DNA from: Chloroflexaceae bacterium
GTDB taxonomy: Bacteria > Chloroflexota > Chloroflexia > Chloroflexales > Chloroflexaceae
NCBI GenBank assembly: GCA_025057155.1
Contig: JANWYD010000017.1
Location: 1-64,000 of the forward strand
Direction of reading: 5' to 3'
DNA: 64,000 bases
The position numbers and the translations under genes are program-made. Shown one piece after another: positions 7,528 to 18,665 of the stretch; positions within the stretch are counted from its first letter, which is position 1, and each line of letters starts with the position of its first letter. The notes below the pieces were generated by a model, which was given only the letters and a program-made list of their open reading frames with translations, was not told the origin of the DNA and ran no database searches.

Positions 7528-8952
7528 TCAAACGCGCTTGCCGTTGCCATTGGGGAGGCTGATCGGCACGTAACTCGGCCCCTCGACGCCCCGCTCCACC
7601 AGCGTATTGCTGACAATCGAACTGGCCCGCCGTTCGAAGATCAGGTTGGTGATCTCGTCAACCAGCGCGGTCGAGCCGTTGTAGCCGACGATGCTGCGGC
7701 GATGGTAGCCGAAGCGATCCTCTACCGGGAACCCGACCCGCAGCAGCGGGATGCCCTCGGCGTCGGCGATGAACTTGCCCTTCGAGTGGCCGATCAGCAG
7801 GTCCACCGGGCGGGCCTTGATCCGCTTGTGCAGTTCGTGCAGATCGCCCTTGAGGATGATCTCGCTCTCGACGCCCAGTTCCTCGGTGAGTTCGACCATG
7901 TGCTCGGCCCAGGGCATATTTTCGGCGGCGGTCAGAATGTAGGCCGGCGTCATGCCCATCTCGGCCACCAGGCCCACGAGGCCCTCAAGCAGATCGGGAT
8001 CGCCATAGAGGGCCACCCGTAACCCGGTGGTAAACATGTGCGTATCCACCAGGGCGTCGAGGAGCCGGGCCCGTTCCACCTGCAAGGCTTCGGGAATAAC
8101 GTGGTCGGTGATCTCCACCAGTGTGTCCACGAAAGCGTCGGTGTTGGCCAGGCCGATGGGCATGGTCAGCACGCGGGCCGGAACGCCATAGCGCCGCTCG
8201 TAGATGCGGGCCGCTTCGCCGCCGACGTAGCGTTGCAGCGCGATCGTTGCCAGGGATTTGGAGGAGCTGCGCAGTTCCTCGACCGTTGTGCCGCCGCGGG
8301 GGAAGTGCGGGCGCGGTTCGTAGTAGCCCCCGTCGAGGGTCTCGGAGTAGTCGGTGATCCACAGGCCGTGCAGCCCCATCTCGCGCAGGATGTGCTTCAG
8401 TTCGCGGATGTCGCCCGGGTTGACCCAGCCAGGGATAATGTTGATCTTGCCGTTGGTCTCGCCCTTCTTCTTGCGCCGGTCGGGCAGATTGCTGGCAATC
8501 TCCTTGAGGAAGTTATCAAAGCCCGTGGTATGGTTGCCAATGTACGACGGGGTCTTGACCGAGAGGATGGGAATGGTCACTTCCGGATGCCGCTCGAGAA
8601 ACTCGTCAATGATGCCCGGAATATCGTCGCCGATCGTCTCGGAGAGGCAGGTCGAGCAGACCATAATCAGCGTGGGATGGAAGCGCTCCCAGATGTTCTT
8701 GAGCGCGGCCAGCAGGTTGCCCTTGCCGCCGTAGACGGTGGTCTTTTCGGTGAGTGAGGTGGTGGCCACCTCGACCGGTTCACGGAAGTGGCGGGCCATC
8801 TGATGGCGGGGATAAGTGGCGCAGCCCTGGGAGCCATGGTTGATGGTGATCGCCCCGTGGATGCCGTAGTTGGCCAGCATCGCCCCGATCGGCGCGCACG
8901 AGCGCGTCGGATTAATGGCGACCGCCCGGTCCTGTATCGTTATGGCGCTCAT
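7528..8952 (-). CDS. nifK: Nitrogenase beta-chain-like protein
   Basis: 474 residues. With NifD it should form the catalytic component of a nitrogenase-type reductase; the beta chain supplies half of the P-cluster ligands. Three P-cluster cysteines are visible: INPTRSCAPIGA (Cys19), NHGSQGCATYPRHQ (Cys44) and VCSTCLSETIGDD (about Cys101). The C-terminal half has the expected GHSKGKFIADAEGIPLLRVGFPV-type segment. It lacks the long N-terminal extension of Mo-nitrogenase NifK, so is nearer in size to AnfK/VnfK. It begins on the base following the nifD stop codon, implying translational coupling. Confidence 0.92.
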   Translation of the reverse strand: MSAITIQDRAVAINPTRSCAPIGAMLANYGIHGAITINHGSQGCATYPRHQMARHFREPVEVATTSLTEKTTVYGGKGNLLAALKNIWERFHPTLIMVCSTCLSETIGDDIPGIIDEFLERHPEVTIPILSVKTPSYIGNHTTGFDNFLKEIASNLPDRRKKKGETNGKINIIPGWVNPGDIRELKHILREMGLHGLWITDYSETLDGGYYEPRPHFPRGGTTVEELRSSSKSLATIALQRYVGGEAARIYERRYGVPARVLTMPIGLANTDAFVDTLVEITDHVIPEALQVERARLLDALVDTHMFTTGLRVALYGDPDLLEGLVGLVAEMGMTPAYILTAAENMPWAEHMVELTEELGVESEIILKGDLHELHKRIKARPVDLLIGHSKGKFIADAEGIPLLRVGFPVEDRFGYHRRSIVGYNGSTALVDEITNLIFERRASSIVSNTLVERGVEGPSYVPISLPNGNGKRV

Positions 8953-10380
8953 CTATTCAACCTCCTCGAACCCGTGGCTCGTGTGGTGCGCTGCCGGCGC
9001 GGGCCGGGCGCGGCTTCGCAGGGTCTTCCAGATGGGGGCGTGCAGGGCCTTGTCAATATCGCGGGCGAAGTTGACCATGCCGACGAAGCCGGCATACGGC
9101 CCGGTGTCGTAGGTGTGGCCGTTGACGAACGGCACGCCCATCTTGTAGGCCACGTACTTCTCTTTGTTGCCCGAGATGAACAGGTCAGGGCGCCGGTCGC
9201 GCAGGATCTCCTCGATCTCCGGCACGTTGGGGTTGTCCACCACCAGGGCGCCTTCCTTGAGCTGACGGAAGATCTTGTGGTAGTCGTCATCGTGGCCGAA
9301 GGTGGTCGCCGCGGTCATCGTTTCCATTCCCAGCTCGCGCAGCAGTTCGATCCAGTGCCACACCCGCGGCCCGCCCTGGTAGATGAAGACCGTCTTGCCC
9401 TGCAGGCGCTGGCGGTAGTAGTCCAGCTTGGGTTGGATGCGCGCCAGTTCGCGCTCGATCACCTCCTCGGCCTGCGCTTCAAGGCCGAAGAAGGCCGCTG
9501 TATCGCGCAGGGCCTGCGACATGTTCTTGATGCCCCACAGGGTGACGTCAATGTAGGGCGTGCCGTACTTGTCGCGCATCATTTCGGCGATGTAGGTCGC
9601 CGAGCGCTGGCAGTGGACGACGTTGAGCGCGGCCTTGTGCATGATCTTCAGGTCGTCTACCGAGACGTTGCCGGTGAAGCGGGTGAGGATCCTGACGCCA
9701 ATGGCCTCGAAGAGGTACTCGAAGGTGCGCAGGTCGTTCTTGATGTTGTAGTCGCCGATGATGTTGATCGCCCGGCTGAAGTCGCCCTCCGGCTCCACCG
9801 AGCCGACGAGCTGGCGGAAGATCGTCTCGTTGCCGACGTGGTGGCCCAGCGACTGGCTGACGCCGCGGAAGCCCTCGCACTCAAAGAAGACCACCGGCTT
9901 GCCGATGATTTCTTCGGCCTGTTTGGCCACGTCGCGGCCATCGTCGCCGATCAACGCCGTCGAGCAGGTGTTGTAGACGAAGACGGCCTTGGCGTCGGGG
10001 AACTCGCGGCTGGCCTCGATGATGCACTGTAACAGCTTCTTCTCGCCCCCGAAGACGATGTTGGTCTCGTTCATATCGGAGACGAAGGTGTACTTGATGT
10101 GGAAATCGCTGTCGGCGAGGTGCGGCCGGTAGCCCCAGGAGAAGAAGGCGCAGCCGATGGGGCCATGGGTGAGCTGGATGGCGTCTTTGACCGGGCCGCC
10201 GACCACGCCGCGGCAGCCGGCGTAGGTGCAGCCGCGTTCGGTCATGTCGCCGGGAGTGGTGGCAACGTTGTTGGCGATGAAACAGCTCGACCCGTCGCCG
10301 CGCTGGCAACCGCCGTCCGGTCCCTTGAGCGCGATGTGGATCGCTCGTTCGGGGAGGGTCTGATTGCACTTGAAATTCAT
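8953..10380 (-). CDS. nifD: Nitrogenase alpha-chain-like protein, AnfD/VnfD-flavoured
   Basis: 475 residues. P-cluster cysteines are visible in ERGCTYAGCRGVV, HGPIGCAFFSW and VYNTCSTALIGDD; cofactor ligands are Cys in LNVVHCQRSATY and His in NGHTYDTGPYAGFVG. The N-terminus (CNQTLPERAIHIALKG) and the segment FHIKYTFVSDMNETNIVFGG...ALIGDD read closer to AnfD/VnfD than to Mo-type NifD. This fits the uncharacterised Chloroflexi clade described for Roseiflexus. ATGA overlap with nifB (10377-10380) shows coupling. No nifE/nifN, and no anfG/vnfG between D and K, is present, so the metal cofactor is unknown. Confidence 0.92.
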   Translation of the reverse strand: MNFKCNQTLPERAIHIALKGPDGGCQRGDGSSCFIANNVATTPGDMTERGCTYAGCRGVVGGPVKDAIQLTHGPIGCAFFSWGYRPHLADSDFHIKYTFVSDMNETNIVFGGEKKLLQCIIEASREFPDAKAVFVYNTCSTALIGDDGRDVAKQAEEIIGKPVVFFECEGFRGVSQSLGHHVGNETIFRQLVGSVEPEGDFSRAINIIGDYNIKNDLRTFEYLFEAIGVRILTRFTGNVSVDDLKIMHKAALNVVHCQRSATYIAEMMRDKYGTPYIDVTLWGIKNMSQALRDTAAFFGLEAQAEEVIERELARIQPKLDYYRQRLQGKTVFIYQGGPRVWHWIELLRELGMETMTAATTFGHDDDYHKIFRQLKEGALVVDNPNVPEIEEILRDRRPDLFISGNKEKYVAYKMGVPFVNGHTYDTGPYAGFVGMVNFARDIDKALHAPIWKTLRSRARPAPAAHHTSHGFEEVE

Positions 10381-11288
10381 ACGGCATCTCCTTTGCGAGC
10401 CAGGAACCTGGGAATGCAGACGCGATCGCCCGTGCCGCAGCCTTCTTCGCCAGGGACGCCGATGGCGTCCGCCCGGCAGCGGGTGCAGTTGCGGAACTGT
10501 TCGATGATCGGCGCGCAGGCGTTGCGGACCTGGTTGACCTGGTCAAGGGTTGGTTCGGGCAGATGGGCGAACTTCGCCAGGGGCAGCATGGGGATGATGT
10601 TCATAATGTAGGCGCCGTTATCCTTGACCGCGCGGGCAATGGCGGGCATATGCTGGTCGTTGACGCCCGGAATCAGCACCGAATTGACCTTCACGACCAT
10701 GCCCCGCCAGGCCGCCTCGCGCAGCCCCTCCATCTGCTGGTGGTGCAGCAGGTCAAAGGCGGCGCGGCCCCGGTAGGTTTTGCCCCTGTACCGCACGTAC
10801 TCGTAGATCTGCTCGCCGATCGCCGGGTCCACAGCATTGATGGTGATGGTGAGGGTGGTGATCCCGGCGCGCTCGATGGCGTCAATGCGGTCAGGCAGCA
10901 GCAGGCCGTTGGTCGAGAGGCAGCGGATGAGCTGCGGAAACTCGTCGCGGGCGCGCTCGAAGGTGGCGAGGGTGGCCTCGTTGGCCAGGGCGTCGCCAGG
11001 TCCGGCCACGCCGAGCACCTTCAGGCGCGCGTCTCGGGCGATCGCCGCGCGCACCGTGTCGAGCGCCTCGTCGGGCGAGAGCACGCGCATGGTGACGCCG
11101 GGGCGATTCTCGTTGGGGCAGGCGTACTTGCGGACGCAATAGTTGCACTTGATATTGCAGCGCGGCGCCACCGGCACGTGGATGCGTCCGAAGCGGAAGT
11201 GGGCCGCGCGACTGTAGCAGGGGTGGGTGTCGAGATCCACCTTTGGTATGCAACTGCCGGCACAGCCTGCGGGGGACTGCGTGTTCAT
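10377..11288 (-). CDS. nifB: NifB, radical-SAM cofactor assembly protein (no NifX domain)
   Basis: 303 residues from ATG 11288, chosen because GGAG lies 6-7 bases upstream; the ATG at 11309 has no ribosome site. NifB makes the carbide-containing [8Fe-9S-C] precursor (NifB-co) of nitrogenase cofactors. The radical-SAM motif is CNIKCNYC (C-x3-C-x2-C), preceded by HPCYS...FGRIHVPVAPR and followed by NENRPGV; GVAGPGDALAN and the C-terminal paired cysteines of NCTRCRAD are also typical. The C-terminal NifX/NafY-like domain of proteobacterial NifB is absent. It lies between nifH and nifD and overlaps nifD by four bases. Confidence 0.93.
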   Translation of the reverse strand: MNTQSPAGCAGSCIPKVDLDTHPCYSRAAHFRFGRIHVPVAPRCNIKCNYCVRKYACPNENRPGVTMRVLSPDEALDTVRAAIARDARLKVLGVAGPGDALANEATLATFERARDEFPQLIRCLSTNGLLLPDRIDAIERAGITTLTITINAVDPAIGEQIYEYVRYRGKTYRGRAAFDLLHHQQMEGLREAAWRGMVVKVNSVLIPGVNDQHMPAIARAVKDNGAYIMNIIPMLPLAKFAHLPEPTLDQVNQVRNACAPIIEQFRNCTRCRADAIGVPGEEGCGTGDRVCIPRFLARKGDAV

Positions 11289-11423
11289 CGTGATCTCCAG
11301 GCAGTGCATCCGGCGCCGATTCTTGCCCGCATGGCGGGAGAGGAGGGTTGCTGAGAGGGAGTGCTCTCCCAGGCCCTCCCGCGCAAGAACCTGCCGGATG
11401 CACGATCGCTCTCCAGCGCGGCC

Positions 11424-13131
<1,708 letters not shown>

Positions 13132-14691
13132 ATGCGGTTTCCACGTTCGAGCGGCATTCTGCTGCACCCCACCTCCCTGCCCGGTCCCTGGGGGATCGGC
13201 GACCTCGGCCCGGCTGCCTATGCCTTCGTGGATTTTCTGGCCGCCGCCGGCCAGAGCCTCTGGCAGATTTTGCCCCTTGGTCCCACCGGCTACGGTGACT
13301 CGCCCTACCAGTGTTTCTCAGCTTTTGCTGGCAACCCGTTGCTGATCAGCCTCGACGCGCTCATCCAGCGCGGTCTGTTGAGCTACGATGAGGCGGCCTC
13401 TGCCGCGGCCGAGCGTCACCTCTCCCTCGACGCGGTGCACTATGGCGAGGTGCTGGCCGTCAAGCTCCCCCTGCTGCAGCGGGCCTTCGAGCGGTTGCAG
13501 GCGGGCGCGGCGCCCGATCTGGCTGAGGAGCTGCGCGCCTTCCGGGATGAGCAGGCTGGCTGGCTCGCCGATTACGCCCTGTTTATGGCTTTGAAGGACG
13601 CGCACGCCGGCCAGTCGTGGAACACCTGGGAAGCCCCGCTGCGCGACCGCCGGCCCGAGGCCCTGGCGCGCGCCCGCCAGGAGCACGCTGCGGCGATCGC
13701 CTTTCAGGAGTTTCTCCAGTTCCTCTTTTTCCATCAGTGGAGTCGCCTCAAGGCCTACGCCAACCAGCAGGGCATCGCCATCATCGGCGACGCGCCGATC
13801 TTCGCGGCCTATGACAGCGCCGATGTCTGGGCCAACCGCGAGTTGTTTTTCCTCGACGCCAGCGGCAACCCCACGGTGGTCGCCGGCGTGCCTCCCGACT
13901 ACTTCAGCGCCACCGGTCAGCGCTGGGGCAATCCACTCTACCGCTGGCGCGAGATGGCCCGCGATGGCTATCGCTGGTGGGTCGCCCGCCTGCGGGCCGC
14001 CTTCGCCCAGGTTGACATTCTTCGCCTCGATCACTTCCGCGGCTTCGCCGCCTACTGGGAGGTGCCTGCCGAGGAGGAGACGGCCATTAACGGTCGCTGG
14101 GTCAAGGGCCCCGGCGCCGATCTCTTCACCCGTCTCCAGGCGACCCTGGGCAGCCTGCCCATCATTGCCGAGGACCTGGGCCTGATCACCCCCGATGTTC
14201 ATGCCCTGCGCGACCAGTTCGACTTCCCCGGCATGAAGGTGCTCCAGTTCGCCTTCGATACCCCTGAAAATCCCTACCTGCCCCACAACCACGTGCCAAA
14301 CTGCGTGGTCTACACCGGCACCCACGACAACAATACCAGCGTCGGCTGGTTTCAGGGCCTCTCCGAGGAGGAGCGCGAACGCGTGCGGGCCTACCTGGGC
14401 CGCGATGGCAGCGATATCGCCTGGGATCTGATCCGCCTGGCCCTGATGTCGGTGGCTGATCTGGTCGTCATTCCGCTCCAGGACGTGCTGCGCCTCGGCG
14501 CCGAGGCGCGAATGAACACCCCCGGGCTCCTAGGCCAGAACTGGGCCTGGCGCTTCCGCGCCGAGGCGCTCAACGACGGCCTTGCAAGCGGTCTCCGCTT
14601 CCTCACCGCCGTCTACGACCGTCTGCCCGCGGCGCTCAAACCGGTGAAGGAGGAGGAGGGGGAGTTGGAGTATCAGCCGGTGGAGGCGTAG
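13132..14691 (+). CDS. malQ: 4-alpha-glucanotransferase (amylomaltase, GH77)
   Basis: 519 residues from ATG 13132, preceded by AGAGGAG. It transfers alpha-1,4-glucan segments in glycogen/maltodextrin metabolism. Family markers run throughout: SSGILLHPTSLPGPWGIGDLG at the start, WQILPLGPTGYGDSPYQ, FAGNPLLISL, IIGDAPIFAAYDSADVWAN, VAGVPPDYFSATGQRWGNPLYRW, then the nucleophile region ILRLDHFRGFAAYWEVP, acid/base IIAEDLG, and TGTHDNNTSVGW. The full GH77 length is intact. Transcribed alone, convergent with recF. Confidence 0.96.
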   Translation: MRFPRSSGILLHPTSLPGPWGIGDLGPAAYAFVDFLAAAGQSLWQILPLGPTGYGDSPYQCFSAFAGNPLLISLDALIQRGLLSYDEAASAAAERHLSLDAVHYGEVLAVKLPLLQRAFERLQAGAAPDLAEELRAFRDEQAGWLADYALFMALKDAHAGQSWNTWEAPLRDRRPEALARARQEHAAAIAFQEFLQFLFFHQWSRLKAYANQQGIAIIGDAPIFAAYDSADVWANRELFFLDASGNPTVVAGVPPDYFSATGQRWGNPLYRWREMARDGYRWWVARLRAAFAQVDILRLDHFRGFAAYWEVPAEEETAINGRWVKGPGADLFTRLQATLGSLPIIAEDLGLITPDVHALRDQFDFPGMKVLQFAFDTPENPYLPHNHVPNCVVYTGTHDNNTSVGWFQGLSEEERERVRAYLGRDGSDIAWDLIRLALMSVADLVVIPLQDVLRLGAEARMNTPGLLGQNWAWRFRAEALNDGLASGLRFLTAVYDRLPAALKPVKEEEGELEYQPVEA

Positions 14692-14792
14692 AGGTGTGGA
14701 GGTGTGGAGGTGTGGAGGTGTAGATTAAGTTGCGAACCAATATCCACATCTCTACATCTCTACATCTCCACGCCTCCACATCTCTCCACCCC
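14692..14792. repeat. GGTGTGGAG tandem and complementary arm between malQ and recF
   Basis: Three to four copies of a 9-base unit (GAGGTGTGG) follow the malQ stop. About 40 bases later comes a roughly complementary arm of CATCTCTAC/CATCTCCAC units. The two arms could fold into a long imperfect hairpin in transcripts from either side, suiting a bidirectional terminator between convergent genes. Confidence 0.5.
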
Positions 14793-15971
14793 TCACCCCG
14801 GATAGACCCGCCCGTCTTCAATTCGCAGACGAGTGACCGCCGCCAGGAAGGCCGGGGTGAAGTCGCTCAGGTCGGTGGCGGAGAGCAGGGTCTGCTGCGC
14901 GGGCTGGCGAATAGCTTCCAGCAGGTGAGCGCGGCGCGTGGCGTCGAGTTCGCTCAGCACATCGTCAAGGAGCAGCACCGGCGCTTCGCCGCTGCGCTGC
15001 CGCATGAGCGTCGCCTCGCCAAGTTTGAGCGTCAGGGTGACGCTGCGTTGCTGGCCTCGCGAGCCGTAGCGCCCCAGGTTCACTGCGCCGACGGTGAAGG
15101 CCAGGTCGTCACGGTGCGGGCCGACCAGGGTCTGCCCGCGGGCCAGTTCGTCGGGACGCGCCGCGCGGAGAGCCGCGTCGAGGCGACCGGCCAGGGCGCC
15201 GCTGTCGCGGGCCGCCTCCGGGTCAAAGCTCGGCAGGTAGGCGATGGTTAGCGGCACGTCGCCCCCGCTGATGGCCTGAAACAGCGGCCCGACGATGGCG
15301 TTGAGGTCGTCCACGGCCCGTAACCGTTCCGCCAGCAGGTAGCCGCCCGCAGCCGCAAGCTCCTGGTCCCAGTAGGCCAGTTCTTCGTCTACGGCGCGCG
15401 GGGGGCGGCGGCGCTCGCGCCAGGCGCGCAGCAGGCTGTTGCGTTGCTGGAGCAGCTTCTGGTACTGGGCCAGCGTGCGGACGTAGTGCGGGTCGAGTTG
15501 CGAGAGGGTGATATCCAGGTAACGGCGCCGCTCGGCGGGCGGGCCGTCGGCAAGGGTCAGGTCGGCGGGAGTAAAGAGCACCACCCGCAACTGCCCTACC
15601 AGGTCGAGCGCGCGAACCACGCGCCGGTCAATGCGCACGATCTTGGACGAAGCGGCGCTGAGCTGGCCGCCTTCGTCGGCGCGGCGCTGGACAATTACCT
15701 CCAGGCGCACCCGGCCCGTCCGGCGCTGCACCTCGGCCGCCAGGCGGGCAAAGGGGGGCGTTCCCGCCTCACCCATCGCGTCCCAGCGCACCAGGTCGCG
15801 ATCGGCGCTGACGCGCGGCGAACGGGTGGTGGCGAGGAAGTAGAGGGCTTCGAGCAGGCTGGTCTTGCCGGCGGCGTTGGGGCCGTAGAGCAGCGTAATG
15901 CCCGGGTCAAGGCGCAGCTCGAGGCGCTGATAGTTGCGAAAATCACGCAGGCTGAGCTGGGAAACATACAT
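14793..15971 (-). CDS. recF: DNA replication and repair protein RecF
   Basis: 392 residues, close to the family's usual 360-390. RecF is an SMC-like ATPase that helps load RecA at gapped DNA. Seen: N-terminal [20 protein letters not shown], Walker [16 protein letters not shown] (about 30-44), the [25 protein letters not shown] segment, signature [18 protein letters not shown], Walker [14 protein letters not shown], and a conserved C-terminal LLSATDL. It is not next to dnaA, dnaN or gyrB here. The upstream hairpin at 16021-16056 separates it from fni on the same strand. Confidence 0.95.
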   Translation of the reverse strand: MYVSQLSLRDFRNYQRLELRLDPGITLLYGPNAAGKTSLLEALYFLATTRSPRVSADRDLVRWDAMGEAGTPPFARLAAEVQRRTGRVRLEVIVQRRADEGGQLSAASSKIVRIDRRVVRALDLVGQLRVVLFTPADLTLADGPPAERRRYLDITLSQLDPHYVRTLAQYQKLLQQRNSLLRAWRERRRPPRAVDEELAYWDQELAAAGGYLLAERLRAVDDLNAIVGPLFQAISGGDVPLTIAYLPSFDPEAARDSGALAGRLDAALRAARPDELARGQTLVGPHRDDLAFTVGAVNLGRYGSRGQQRSVTLTLKLGEATLMRQRSGEAPVLLLDDVLSELDATRRAHLLEAIRQPAQQTLLSATDLSDFTPAFLAAVTRLRIEDGRVYPG

Positions 15972-16020
15972 TCATTGACCGGGTGAGAGCAACCCTCCGA
16001 GAAAATGGGTGCAGTCCTCC

Positions 16021-16056
16021 GGAGTGGGTGCAACCCGGGGGGGTGGCACCCACTCC
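16021..16056 (-). terminator. Hairpin after fni
   Basis: GGAGTGGGTGC and GCACCCACTCC form a perfect 11-bp stem around a 14-base loop, two bases after the fni stop codon on the minus strand. A short TTTT lies about 20 bases further along. It separates fni from recF. Confidence 0.6.
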
Positions 16057-16058
16057 GT

Positions 16059-17093
16059 TTATCTGGTCAGCTCCAGCTTCCGCAGGTCAGCCAGGGTGGC
16101 GCAGCCCGAGCAGAACATCGCCACGCGCAGCTCACGGATGAAGGCTGAAAGGCCCTCGACGACGGCCTCGACGCCACGCTCATCAATGGCGCTGACGAGG
16201 GCCGGTCGGGCCGTTCCGGCGAGATCGGCGCCGAGGGCGATGGCCTTGGCCACGTCCACCCCGCTCCGCACACCGCCCGAGCCAATAATGGTCACATCGG
16301 GGAGCGCGGCGCGCACAGCGCGAATGCACTCGGTAGTGGGGAGCCCCCAGTCGGCGAAGGCCCCGGCGACACGGCGGCCCTGCTCATCGGGTTGCCGGTA
16401 ACGTTCCACCTCGCTCCAGCTCGTGCCGCCCGCGCCGGCCACATCAATGATCCGCACCCCGCAGTCGTAGAGCCGTTGCGCGTCGCGGGGGCCGATGCCG
16501 TTGCCTACTTCTTTTACCACTACCGGCACCTCCAGGGTGCGGCAGAGGCGCTCAATTTTCTGCAGCAGCCCCTTGAAGTTGGTGTTGCCTTCGGGTTGCA
16601 CGGCCTCTTGCAGCGGATTGAGGTGGAGGATCAACGCATCGGCCTCGATCATCTCCACCGCGCGGCGACACTGGTCCACCCCGAAGCCGTAGTTCAACTG
16701 CACGGCCCCCAGATTGGCCAGCAGCGGGATACGGGGCGCCACCCGGCGCACCTGGTAGGTCGGCGCCAGCCGGGGGTCAACCACCGCGGCGCGCTGCGAG
16801 CCGACCCCCATGGGCAGACCCAGGAGTTCGGCGGCTTCGGCCAGCGCCAGATTAATGCGCTCGGCGACGCTGGCGCCCCCGGTCATCGAGCTGATCAGCA
16901 GGGGGGCGCTGATGGGCTTGCCCAGAAAGGTCGTGCGGGTGTCGATCTCGGCCAGATCAAGTTCGGGAAGCGCGACGTGGGGAAGCCGGTAGGCGCCAAA
17001 GCCGGTGCTGATCCCCTTGGCGGCTACATCCTCACCCAGGACAATGCGAATATGATCGATCTTGCGCCCCTCGGTCTGTCCTGAGTCAGGCAT
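16059..17093 (-). CDS. fni: Type 2 isopentenyl-diphosphate delta-isomerase
   Basis: 344 residues from ATG 17093, which has AAGGAG 7 bases upstream; an earlier in-frame TTG lacks one. This FMN- and NADPH-dependent enzyme interconverts IPP and DMAPP for carotenoids, quinones and (bacterio)chlorophyll tails. Motifs: [14 protein letters not shown] at the start, [38 protein letters not shown] (Gln/Glu involved in Mg and catalysis), [20 protein letters not shown], and phosphate loop [12 protein letters not shown] followed by [15 protein letters not shown]. Monocistronic by its surroundings. Confidence 0.95.
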   Translation of the reverse strand: MPDSGQTEGRKIDHIRIVLGEDVAAKGISTGFGAYRLPHVALPELDLAEIDTRTTFLGKPISAPLLISSMTGGASVAERINLALAEAAELLGLPMGVGSQRAAVVDPRLAPTYQVRRVAPRIPLLANLGAVQLNYGFGVDQCRRAVEMIEADALILHLNPLQEAVQPEGNTNFKGLLQKIERLCRTLEVPVVVKEVGNGIGPRDAQRLYDCGVRIIDVAGAGGTSWSEVERYRQPDEQGRRVAGAFADWGLPTTECIRAVRAALPDVTIIGSGGVRSGVDVAKAIALGADLAGTARPALVSAIDERGVEAVVEGLSAFIRELRVAMFCSGCATLADLRKLELTR

Positions 17094-17208
17094 GATACGC
17101 TCCTTGCTCAAGCGGCTTTCTGACGCCTTTTGTGCGGATCATACCAGTAACCGCAGGGGCCGTCAAACAGGGGGAGGTGCTACAATCAGCGATAGGGTGT
17201 CAGACAGG

Positions 17209-17239
17209 GGGTGGAGCAATCCGGAGGATTGCTCCACCC
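17209..17239. repeat. 14-bp palindrome in the leader of the HMA-like gene
   Basis: GGGTGGAGCAATCC, loop GGA, GGATTGCTCCACCC: a perfect stem that lies 28 bases before the start codon at 17268. The core CAATCCGGAGGATTG resembles CAACCCGGAGGGTTG at 2717-2733, so both may belong to one palindromic repeat family. Confidence 0.6.
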
Positions 17240-17267
17240 GGGCCGGTGCTCAAGGAAAGGAAGACGA

Positions 17268-17480
17268 ATGATCCTCGAAATCCTGCGCGTCGAGCGCATG
17301 CGCACGCGCCGCGACCGGTGGGCGCTGGCGGCGGCTGTGGAGGCGGTGCCGGGTGTGCGCCGGGTGCTGGCCAACCAGGCCGACCGTACTCTCCGCGTTG
17401 AACGGGAGGATGATTCGAGCCTGGCGGCGATCATTCAGGCGATCAACGATGCGGGCTACGACGTGGCGGTGCTGGCGTAG
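17268..17480 (+). CDS. Small HMA-like domain protein lacking the CXXC metal site
   Basis: 70 residues from ATG 17268 behind GGAAAGGAAG. The alternation of strands and helices (ILEILRVERM..., AAAVEAVPGVRRVLANQADRTLRVERE, IIQAINDAGYDVAVLA) matches heavy-metal-associated (HMA/copper chaperone) domains, including the GV-x2-V and AI-x-DAGYDV signatures. The metal-binding loop reads RMRTRRDRWAL, without either cysteine of MXCXXC, so it is unlikely to bind copper in the usual way. Divergent from fni; function unknown. Confidence 0.6.
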   Translation: MILEILRVERMRTRRDRWALAAAVEAVPGVRRVLANQADRTLRVEREDDSSLAAIIQAINDAGYDVAVLA

Positions 17481-17822
17481 GGCAAGTATACGGATTTTGG
17501 ATTTTGGATTGTAGATTGCCGTATATGGCCGCCTGGATGAGACCTGGCGGTGTTGCGGATGCGCTAGACTACGAGCCTATCCGGATAACCAGGATATCCG
17601 TTTCTGGGAGGCCGTAGCCCTCCCAGCCCCTCCCTGAGGGAAGGGGCGTGGGAAAACCCGGTTTCCCCGCCTTCCTGCGAGAGTTATTCAGACAGGCTCT
17701 CAATTTGGCATCAGGCATCGCGGACGTTGGATTGAAGGATGCAGCGCGGCGGATCTGGACGCGGCAGGCATCCCGCTAATGGGCGAACATATCGTCCGGA
17801 TCTGTGCCGGGATCATCGCGCC
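17481..17822. other. Intergenic repeats
   Basis: 342 bp without a gene. It holds a GGATTTTGGATTTTGGATTG repeat with CCGTATATGG (17492-17550, also found near 49620), a CTGGGAGGCC/GCCCTCCCAG palindrome (17604-17626), and one copy of the GGGAAAACCCGGTTTCCC palindrome (17650-17667). Confidence 0.7.
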
Positions 17823-18665
17823 TCACAGGTACTCGCGCTGGCTGACCCGGCGGCGCCACTCCTCTTTGATCTCCACGTTGGCGCCGTCGGAGGTCATAAA
17901 GTCAATCAGCAACCGCGAAAAGGTGTTCGACTGCTCCAGGAAGGGGAAATGGCTCGCCCGGGGCAGGGTCAGCCGTTTGACCGGGCGCCCCTGGCGCTCG
18001 AGGGTGTCGAGCACCTCGCTATGCTCAATGGCCACAATACGATCCTGCCCGCCATATACTGCCAGCAGCGGCACCGGTAGCGCAGCCAGGGCCGGGCGCA
18101 GGTCGGTGTCGAGGAGCGAGTCCTGGACACTATGCAGCACCTGCTCGCTCAGGCTCTCGGTGTCCTCAATCAGTTCCTGTTGCACTTCAGGGTCGGCAAT
18201 CGGCATGCTCTTCAGCAACCTGAGCCAGACGTTGGTCGAAGCATTCAGGCCGAGGAGGCGGGAGAGGCCGCCGGATTTGAGGTGCCCGGCCAGGGCCTCG
18301 CCGTACAGCGGGGTTGCCACCGTCATCACCCGCGGAAAGGTCTCCGGGCGCTCGCGAGCGGCGCGGATGGCGACCATGCCCCCCATGCCATGGCCCACCA
18401 GGATGGCCGTGGTAATGCCCATCTGGTCAACGAAGCGGAAGAGCATATCCACGTAGCTTGAGATGTTGAAATCGGAACCGCGACGGTCGCTCTCGCCGAA
18501 GCCCCAGAAATCCAGAGCATAGGCGCGATAGCGCTCGGCCACTGCGTCCATCGTGGAGACCCAGTAGCGCCAGGAGCCGAGCCAGCTATGCAGAAACACG
18601 ATCGGCTGGCCGCGGCCAAACACCTCGTAATGCACCAGTCGGTTGTCGAGATGGATTGCACTCAC
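17823..18665 (-). CDS. Alpha/beta-hydrolase-fold protein with Gly at the nucleophile position
   Basis: 280 residues, starting at a GTG that overlaps the stop of the giant kinase gene, so the two are translationally coupled. The fold is clear: IVFLHSWLGSWRYW with the oxyanion HS/HG region, YALDFWGFGESD, the nucleophile elbow at 91-95, YGGQDRIVAIEHSE (acid) and ASHFPFLEQS (His). The elbow reads GHGMGG where active hydrolases have GHSMGG, so the nucleophile Ser is Gly93; Asp and His remain. It may be a non-catalytic sensor partner of the kinase, comparable in role (not proven in ancestry) to RsbQ, which works with the phosphatase RsbP. Confidence 0.85.
   Translation of the reverse strand: MSAIHLDNRLVHYEVFGRGQPIVFLHSWLGSWRYWVSTMDAVAERYRAYALDFWGFGESDRRGSDFNISSYVDMLFRFVDQMGITTAILVGHGMGGMVAIRAARERPETFPRVMTVATPLYGEALAGHLKSGGLSRLLGLNASTNVWLRLLKSMPIADPEVQQELIEDTESLSEQVLHSVQDSLLDTDLRPALAALPVPLLAVYGGQDRIVAIEHSEVLDTLERQGRPVKRLTLPRASHFPFLEQSNTFSRLLIDFMTSDGANVEIKEEWRRRVSQREYL

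Noticed and set aside
8788-10032. 414-codon plus-strand frame over nifD/nifK
   Set aside because: Antisense shadow; the minus strand has intact P-cluster motifs.
14692-14792. Possible CRISPR-like or minisatellite array
   Set aside because: Units are 9 bases without spacers and the second half is complementary to the first; better explained as a hairpin.
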